NCBI GenBank assembly: GCA_004151065.3
Contig: NWUY0300041874.1
Span: 14,161 to 41,580, forward strand
Length of the DNA stretch: 27,420 nt
From: Larix sibirica
Taxonomy: Eukaryota > Streptophyta > Pinopsida > Pinales > Pinaceae
Reading direction: 5' to 3'
Shown: positions 21,556 through 27,420 of the stretch, one piece after another
Layout: every line of letters starts with the position of its first letter
Numbering within the stretch: position 1 is the stretch's first letter
Made by a program: the position numbers and the translations under genes
The notes under the pieces: generated by a model
What the model saw: only the letters and a program-made list of their open reading frames with translations
Database searches by the model: none
Told to the model about the DNA's origin: nothing

Positions 21556-22240
21556 TAATCTCGCGTCCATTTTCATTCTACCGAGTCCAATGATTCATTT
21601 TGCTACCATGAGTTAATCTACCATCCATTTTCATTTTACAGAGTCCAATGATGCATTACAATGTAGTAATTTGTATTATAAAGATGTTGTATTATCCATT
21701 TTCATTTTACAAGTCCAATGATGCATTACAATGTAGTAATTTGTATTATAAAGATGTTTAGTATGTATATGTATTTTGAGGTTATAGTTTTTTAATTAGT
21801 TTTGTTTAAATTTAGGTAAAAATTAAGAAGAGTTGTTGGAATTAGAAATATAAGTTGTTGAGATGGCACATCTTTAATGATATTTGAGGAAGTTGAAATC
21901 ATATAATAATTAGAAAAGTAATTTCATTAATGGTAAATTACAATTTGACCATTCATTTTGTTACCATGAGTTAATCTACTATCCATTTTCATTTTACAAG
22001 TCCAATGATGCATTACAATGTAGTAATTTGTATTATAAAGATGTTTAGTATGTACATATATTTTGAGGTTATAGTTTTTTAATTAGTTTTGCTTAAATTT
22101 AGGTAAAAATTAAGAAGAGTTGTTGGAATTATAAATATAAGTTGTTGAGATGGCACATCTTTAATGGTATTTTCAAGGAAGTTGAAATCATTTAATAATC
22201 AGAAAAGCAATTTCATTAATGGTAAATTACAATTTGACCA
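21556..22240. repeat. 71-bp and 287-bp tandem repeat upstream of SWEET
   Basis: The anchor atccattttcattttac occurs at 21623, 21694 and 21981, with a weaker form near 21567. The first interval is 71 bases, the second 287. The longer units add a block starting tttagtatgta, with gagttgttggaatta, gttgttgagatggcacatct and ggtaaattacaatttgacc. The last unit ends at about 22240. The motif taccatgagttaatctac recurs before the anchors. Units are highly similar, so the array is fairly young. Confidence 0.85.
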
Positions 22241-22590
22241 ATAATAAATGGAGGAAAATAACTAAAAAAAAATCTAAATATTATAAAATATAAGTTACCA
22301 TTAAAGACTTTGAACAAACAATGAAAATGACTACTTATTTCACCATAAAGGATAAGCAAGCATCGTATGATAAACAACATTTTCTAAAGTAGATGTTGAG
22401 TACATCTCTCAAATATTGAGATTAACATCCATGGGTAGAAATAAAAATGGGTGTAAAAAATGTCATAAAAAACAAAAGGGTACTTAGAATATTTGATGAA
22501 AAAGTAGGTTATTTCATATTAACCCATACACAACAATGAGGAAAAATAAGACCTTTACTTCCTTCGTTAACATTGAATGGGATATCTTGG
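22241..22590. other. AT-rich spacer before the LINE
   Basis: I see no gene, RNA or repeat here. It lies between the tandem repeat and the first LINE-like coding sequence, and may include the LINE 5' untranslated region. Confidence 0.3.
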
Positions 22591-22607
22591 TGCTCTGCGG
22601 CTAGGGT

Positions 22608-23937
22608 TTGTCTCTCTCGCATGTAGGGTTTTCTGCAATATGGTTCATGGGGCTTCGTGCAATCATGGCGATGGGACCGGGTCCCCCCCTAGATGTTGCA
22701 ACTTTCAAAGTTTTGGTATGGAATTTGGGAAAAAAGAACCTTGATAAGTCAAGCTCTCGATTTGTTAAATGCATGGATGAAATTTCAGAGGTTTCCCTCC
22801 CTCTGGTGACTCCTAAACGTGTTTCCCTCACTATATATTGAAAGGGATTTGGTAGGTTAATTCATGGGCCTCTGGCCTTGCCAAAATTGATGAACATTTG
22901 GATACAGAAGGATTGGTCCACGCCTCTCTTCTCAACAAGGATCTCATACTATTTAGTAGGTAAGGGTTTTTTTAGTTTTCAATTTAAAGAGAAAGAAGAT
23001 AGGGATCTTATTTTAAAAAACAGGCCTTAGTTCAGCTAAACAAATAGACTCCAAACTTCGAACCCTCTCTAGACATTCCCTTAGTAGTTCCATTGTGGGT
23101 AAATTTACCCCATCACCACATCCATTTCTAGAATGATGAATCCATGAGTACAATTGGAAACTTACTAGGAAAGTAAATAGATTGTGCAGAGCCAAAATAT
23201 CAATTCTCATGTGCTCGTATCTGTGTAGAGGTGGATCTGGAAACTGGGTTGCTGGAAGTAATTAATCTCATGGTAGATGACTGGTCCCACATCCAAAACT
23301 TGGATCATGAATAAATGCCATTCAAGTTTCAAATATTCCATGAGTATGACCACTTTGCTAATGAATCAAAACAAGAACAAAAAGAATAACCATAAATGGG
23401 CCTAGAGGAGGGTTGGACTCAAGTCAAAAGGGGGGAAAACCCCAAGCCCCACCAAATAGAAATAGCTCGGCCCCCAAACTTGCTCCCAAGGGAATCCCCC
23501 CACTTCCCAAGTCCTCAAATCCTTTCATTTCCTTACCTCAAGAAGTGGAAAATTTTGATCCTCTCATGTCAGAAGGAATTGTGGAAGCCCGAAGCATGGC
23601 AGAAGGTGTAGTGGGAGAAACTACGTGCAAGGAACAACATCAGCTGATATTGGAAGAAGGGAAACTACGACCCACTCAAGAATCCCCTAGGGAAGAAGAC
23701 ATCTCATCACAAGGCTCCCAAGAGGAAGAAGAACCCTCCCGAGATAAGGTTGTAAGAAAGGAAAGATTGACAAATAATAATGCCATGAGAAATCAAGTTG
23801 AAAAAGAGAAAGTATTAGGGAAACAACTCACCATAGAACGAGCAATGGGTAGAACTAAAAATAGAAGAGGAGGAGGGAAAGTGAGAAATTTTCAAGGGTC
23901 TATAAAGGGCCTCCCCACACATGCTACTGTTAAATAA
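22608..23937 (+). pseudogene. LINE ORF1 remnant (DUF4283-like, zinc knuckle lost)
   Basis: In an intact element this protein would bind LINE RNA. The first part gives SSSRFVKCMDEISEVSLPLV and, after a stop at 22839-22841, KGFGRLIHGPLALPKLMNIW, then STPLFSTRISYYLVGKGFFS and EDRDLILKNR. This fits a DUF4283-type domain. About 23225-23385 reads ICVEVDLETGLLEVINLMVD and then FKFQIFHEYDHFANES. The latter looks like a CCHC zinc knuckle in which the three cysteines have been replaced while the histidine remains. The final part, 23413-23937, is open for 174 codons, hydrophilic and rich in Glu, Lys and Arg, ending at TAA 23935-23937. The middle (23030-23220) is badly decayed. Confidence 0.75.
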
Positions 23938-23939
23938 TG

Positions 23940-24690
23940 AAGACAATCTCCTAGAATTGTAGGGGGGTGGGAATTTAGAGAAAACATGAAGCATTCATAA
24001 ATTTAATAAAACTCGAGAAGCTTGACATCCTCGTCATCCAAGAGACAAAACTCTAGGAAATTTATTTCCTCGAGATAGGGAAAAAAAGTATGTCGATTTA
24101 GTTCAGGAATGACACTCAATTCATGGGGTGCTTCTAGAGGGATCATGACCCTCTACGACAAGTCAAAGTTTAATTTGATCTCATCCGAGTCAAATCAATA
24201 TTGGTTGCTCACAAATCTCCTACACATCAAGACTAATCTCTAGGTATGCATCCTAAACATATATCTCTCGTTTTCGTACTCAGAAAAACAAGATTGTTGG
24301 CATTCCATAAATTCCCTACTAGAAAAAACATAGGGTCGAAATCTAATTATGGTTGGAGACTTGAATACCACTCTCTCAAGCGGAGAGAAGAGAGGTGGTT
24401 CCATTGTTCAGTCCACCCCTTCCGAGAAAAAGTAGAATACCTTATGGAGGAGTGGGAACTGATAGGCCTGGAACCAAAAAAAGGAAAGTATACATGGTCC
24501 AATAGAAGGGTAGGTCTGAGGCACATAGAGGCATGCTTAGACAAATTCCTCATCTATACATTCCTTCTTCTTATGGGATTGGCATTCTCTTCCTTCATCA
24601 TTCCATTTGGGGCCTCAAATCACAAACCTATCTCTCTACTGATAGAAGAAGCACAAAACTTGGGTCGAATCCCTTTCTGATTTAGTTCAA
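23940..24690 (+). pseudogene. LINE ORF2 remnant: AP-type endonuclease domain
   Basis: Just after ORF1, about 23955-24050 reads NCRGVGI, then INLIKLEKLDILVIQETKL, the first conserved block of L1 endonucleases (the QETK glutamate is kept). Near 24345-24380 one frame gives MVGDLNTTLSS, resembling the GDFN block. Then the open stretch 24246-24680 gives GKYTWSNRRVGLRHIEACLD (about 24483-24542) and FIIPFGASNHKPISLLIEE, where the catalytic SDH has become SNH. In intact elements this domain nicks the target DNA. Several frame changes and stops separate these blocks. Confidence 0.8.
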
Positions 24691-25249
24691 CCTAGATCTC
24701 TAAGCTTAGATCTCAAGAGACTATGCAAGCAGCATGGGACATACCAATGTTTGGCTTCACTACTTTTGTTTGGGAAGAAATGTTGCGAAGGAATAAAAAA
24801 TACTTGAAGTCTTGGGCCAAGGTCCATGCTCTAGGCCCTCCCAAATTTCTCCTGTAGAAGCATCAGATGTTATTCCAACAACAAAAAAATGGAACATATA
24901 CAGGTCATAGAGGAAGAGCTTTCCATCGAGAGACAACTCTAGGAGGAGCTCAATAAAGCTTGTAGAGAGGAGGAAGAATACTAGAGAATTAAATCTAGGA
25001 GCATAAGGCTAAAGGGAGGAGACAAGAACACTTCCTTCTTCCATAAACAAACACGGGTAAGAAAGAAAAAAAAATGTGGCTACAATAAAAAATGGAGAGG
25101 GGGGAAATCAACGACTTTGATCAAATTAGAAATGAGGTACATCGGCACTTCAAAAACATGTACTCAAAATATCAAAGAGATTTTGTTGTAGTAAAAGAGG
25201 AGCTCCTTTACCATATCCCAAACCTGTCTCCCTGGAAGACAACGCTAAG
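24691..25249 (+). pseudogene. LINE ORF2 linker between endonuclease and RT
   Basis: Readable blocks are FVWEEMLRRNKKYLKSWAKV (about 24767-24826) and GEINDFDQIRNEVHRHFKNM (about 25098-25157), the latter a typical stretch just before the RT domain in plant L1 elements. Between them, frames change often. The run gagacaagaacacttccttc near 25018 resembles the GDKNTSFFHK block. Confidence 0.65.
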
Positions 25250-26060
25250 TTGTTTAAAAAGATCACAGAGAAAGAGATAGCCCAATTTATATGGGATTCA
25301 AAACATTCTAAATCCCTAGGGCTAGACGGATTCACTATGCACTTCTACAAGGATTGTTGGACCATAATCAAAGAGGACCTATACAGAATGGTAAAGTACT
25401 CTCAACACAAGTCCAAGCTCGACGGTGGGATTAATTCCTCCATCTTAGCCTTGATTCCTAAGGAATCACCCCCCTCCTCTTTCACCAGATTCAGACCAAT
25501 ATGTCTATGTAACCTATGCTATAAAATTATCACTAAGATCTTGGAAAACATATTGAAGAAAGGCATGCCATGCCTCATCTGAGAAAATCAAGTGGGATTT
25601 GTGGAGAAGAGGAAACTCATAGACAATGCCATCTTGGTCGAAGAGGAAATTCACTCAGTAGAACGAGAAATGAAAAAGGCATGATCATCAAAATTGATAT
25701 AGAAAATGCCTTTGATAGAGTGGACCATGAATTCCTCTTCAAAGCTATGGATAGATTTGAATTTGACAATAAATTCTTATCCTATATTAAAGCTTGCATA
25801 GATTTCCCCTAGATAAACTCCCCATCAATGGACAACCCTCGAAGCTTTTTTAGCTAAGCATGGATCTTTGGCAAGTATGTCCCCTGCCCCCCTTCCTCTA
25901 CATCCTAGTTGTGGAAGTCTTAAGCAGGAAATTGGAATCATAAAGAAGAGGAGGAAATATATTAGGATTAAGTATATCCCTAGGAGTAAAATATATATGC
26001 CACTCTCAATTTGCGGATGATTTGCTACTGTTGGGTGGTGCATCTCAAATTATGGGTCAA
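25250..26060 (+). pseudogene. LINE ORF2 remnant: reverse transcriptase domain
   Basis: The frame at 25250-25582 gives KSLGLDGFTMHFYKDCW, then SSILALIPKE and FTRFRPICLCNLCYKIITKI, the early conserved RT blocks. A TGA at 25580-25582 breaks it, after which ENQVGFVEKRKLIDNAI continues in the same frame. A frame change near 25678 leads to IIKIDIENAFDRVDHEFLF, the first catalytic aspartate block. After a decayed stretch, 26007-26042 gives QFADDLLLLGG, so the FADD catalytic motif is still intact at 26010-26021. Three frames are needed to read the domain, so it is inactive. Confidence 0.9.
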
Positions 26061-27100
26061 ATATTTGAGTCAACCCTGTCTACATTGTGCAGTGCATTAG
26101 GAGGATAATTCAACAAAAAAAAAAGAAAATTATACACTTGGAACGTACCAAACCATGTTGCGTTGACTATATCCAAAAAAATAGGAATCCTAGTATCATC
26201 TTCATGGAAAGAGTTTAAATATATGGGGCTCCCCATTGTCTTCTCTTCCCCGGCAAAGCAAGATTGGTAATCGATCATAGACAAAGTAAAGTGGAAACTC
26301 CAAAAATGGGGAATGACCTGGCTAAATTAGCTAGGAATACCATCCTAATAAAATCATTCCTTGCATCCCTCCCTATTTTTCAATTGGCAGTCTCCTTGGC
26401 CATGAAGTGGACCCTAAAGCAGTTATCTAAACTAATGAGGAAAAGCCTCTAGCAAGGATGTAAGAATAATGAAAAGAAATATCATTTAATCAGTTGGAAG
26501 ATAGTGATGAATCCTATAAATGCAGGAGGTTTGAATATTAGAGAATTATCCCTAACAAACCTTTCCATGGGCACTGAAATCCTCCGGATAATCATAAATA
26601 ACAGTGAAGGATGGGTACAAAAAGATTTAAGAAAAAAGTACCTCCAAGATAGTGGAATATGTTGTCTTGACAAACCTCCGAGGAAAGCTAAGCGCATGCA
26701 CATCTGGAAGCTTTGTAAGAAAGCATGACACTTCTTCTCAGTGGAACTTCATTGGATCTAAATAAATGGAAAACACATCAACATTTTGGAAGATCAAATC
26801 CTAAGCTAGGCTCCTCTCTCAACCAACAAAGATCTTGCATAACTTAAGGATTGGTTAGAATCTAAGGAAATGAAAAATTTATTATACTTGTGCACTTGGG
26901 AGAGAGAGTCCAGCAACTGGTTTGTATGGAAGGACTTGAATATCCCTATTCCCGTGCTTCCATGCTTCAACCACCTCAATTCTCTTCTTGATCGGGTTGA
27001 TCCAATCATCAAATTCCAGAAGGACCTTAGGGGATGGGGAACACAAGGGAAATAATCAATAACCCAAGGTTATGCTTCCCTTATAGATGACGAAAAGAAT
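26061..27100 (+). pseudogene. LINE ORF2 remnant: thumb and connection region
   Basis: Downstream of FADD, several frames give typical plant LINE fragments, for example FKYMGLPIVFSSPAKQDW (about 26215-26268), NPINAGGLNIRELSLTN (about 26510-26560, open frame 26504-26728) and, near 26270-26320, a KVKWKLQKWG-like block. Stops and frame changes are numerous. Open frames on the opposite strand here are chance. Confidence 0.7.
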
Positions 27101-27420
27101 CCTCCTAGGTCTAAATTATGGAACAAAATATGGAAAACCATAGATATTCCGAAAGTGAATTTATTTTGATAGACAATGGTGCATGGGAAAGTCCTCACTA
27201 GGGAGAATCTAAAAAAGAAAGGACTCCAAGGGCCATCTAGATGTCCAATGTTCCATACAATAGAAGAAACCATGGATCATATTTTCCTCTACTATAGCTA
27301 TGCGAAAGAGGTCTAGAGACAAGTATTGGGGTAGATTGGTAAGTTGGGGAACATCTCTGTAGAGATTAAAGGATTCTTCTTAAAATGGCCTGCTTCAACA
27401 ACCAAAAAATTCAGGGGTAA
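27101..27420 (+). pseudogene. LINE ORF2 remnant: zf-RVT domain, cut by window end
   Basis: About 27115-27310 reads LWNKIWKTIDIPKVNLF, then HGKVLTRENLKKKGLQGPSR and ETMDHIFLYYSYAKEV, the order of the zinc-binding domain found after RT in plant LINEs. One expected cysteine survives in SRCPM; others appear as Phe or Tyr. The sequence continues past the window. Confidence 0.8.

Larger units (their letters stand above)
17595..21755. repeat. Duplicated segment, copy 2
   Basis: It matches 13216-17593 with offset 4162 in the right part. Its first ~55 bases (17595-17650) differ from 13216-13270 at several places, mostly in homopolymers and single bases (for example caggtttgatcaaacctt versus caggttttgatcaaaccctt). 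After that the only clear difference is the missing 213-bp unit. Homology on the right ends at 21755 only because copy 1 stops there. Confidence 0.9.
22590..27420 (+). mobile_element. Decayed L1-type LINE, 3' end beyond the window
   Basis: Plus-strand domains follow the order of plant L1-type non-LTR retrotransposons: ORF1 with a DUF4283-like region and a zinc knuckle, an endonuclease, a reverse transcriptase and a zf-RVT domain. All parts carry stops and frame changes. No poly(A) end or target-site duplication is visible because the window ends first. The 5' end is estimated, not seen. Confidence 0.88.

Noticed and set aside
1-27420. CRISPR arrays, bacterial operons or ribosome-binding sites
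   Set aside because: The window is plant nuclear DNA with spliced genes; the tandem repeats have no spacer structure and there are no associated genes.

Overview
The window looks like nuclear DNA of a land plant, most likely a seed plant with a large, repeat-dense genome. A gymnosperm is my inference, from the decayed retroelements and the isolated exon far from its partner exons; I have no diagnostic marker for it. The DNA is AT-rich, coding sequence sits in short exons with GT-AG introns, and most of the 27.4 kb is degraded repeats. Most long open frames in the window are chance or retroelement remnants; the real gene is spliced from short exons.

Layout. (1) 1-3415: LTR-like pieces, a ~900-bp tandem repeat of 2.3 copies, and a probable 3' LTR. 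(2) 3416-4995: minus-strand remnant of a Ty1/copia polyprotein (reverse transcriptase and RNase H). (3) 5000-7573: mixed DNA with an inverted-repeat element, an 84-bp tandem duplication, a perfect heat-shock-element palindrome, and one clean minus-strand exon of a ZML/TIFY-type GATA transcription factor (6447-6575). (4) 7575-10257: a second minus-strand copia remnant (gag, protease, integrase, start of RT). (5) 10300-13200: very AT-rich DNA with MITE-like inverted repeats, microsatellites and a decayed minisatellite. (6) 13216-21755: a ~4.16-kb segment present twice head to tail, each copy carrying a complete six-exon SWEET sugar-transporter gene on the minus strand. (7) 21556-22240: a 71/287-bp tandem repeat upstream of the second gene. 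(8) about 22590 to the window end: a decayed L1-type LINE on the plus strand (ORF1, endonuclease, reverse transcriptase, zf-RVT domain), running off the end.

The best supported functional content is the SWEET gene: six exons of 37, 37, 223, 162, 120 and 213 nt give 263 residues, with every junction in frame and flanked by GT/AG. It resembles clade I SWEETs, especially SWEET3. The two copies are identical wherever I compared them, and a single N (17594) lies exactly at their junction. I therefore suspect two overlapping contigs that were never merged rather than two genes. Single Ns at 937 and 7574 also fall at abrupt changes of sequence type. I found no convincing novel multi-gene system; the points most worth following are the SWEET duplication, the stranded GATA/ZML exon and the inverted-repeat element family.
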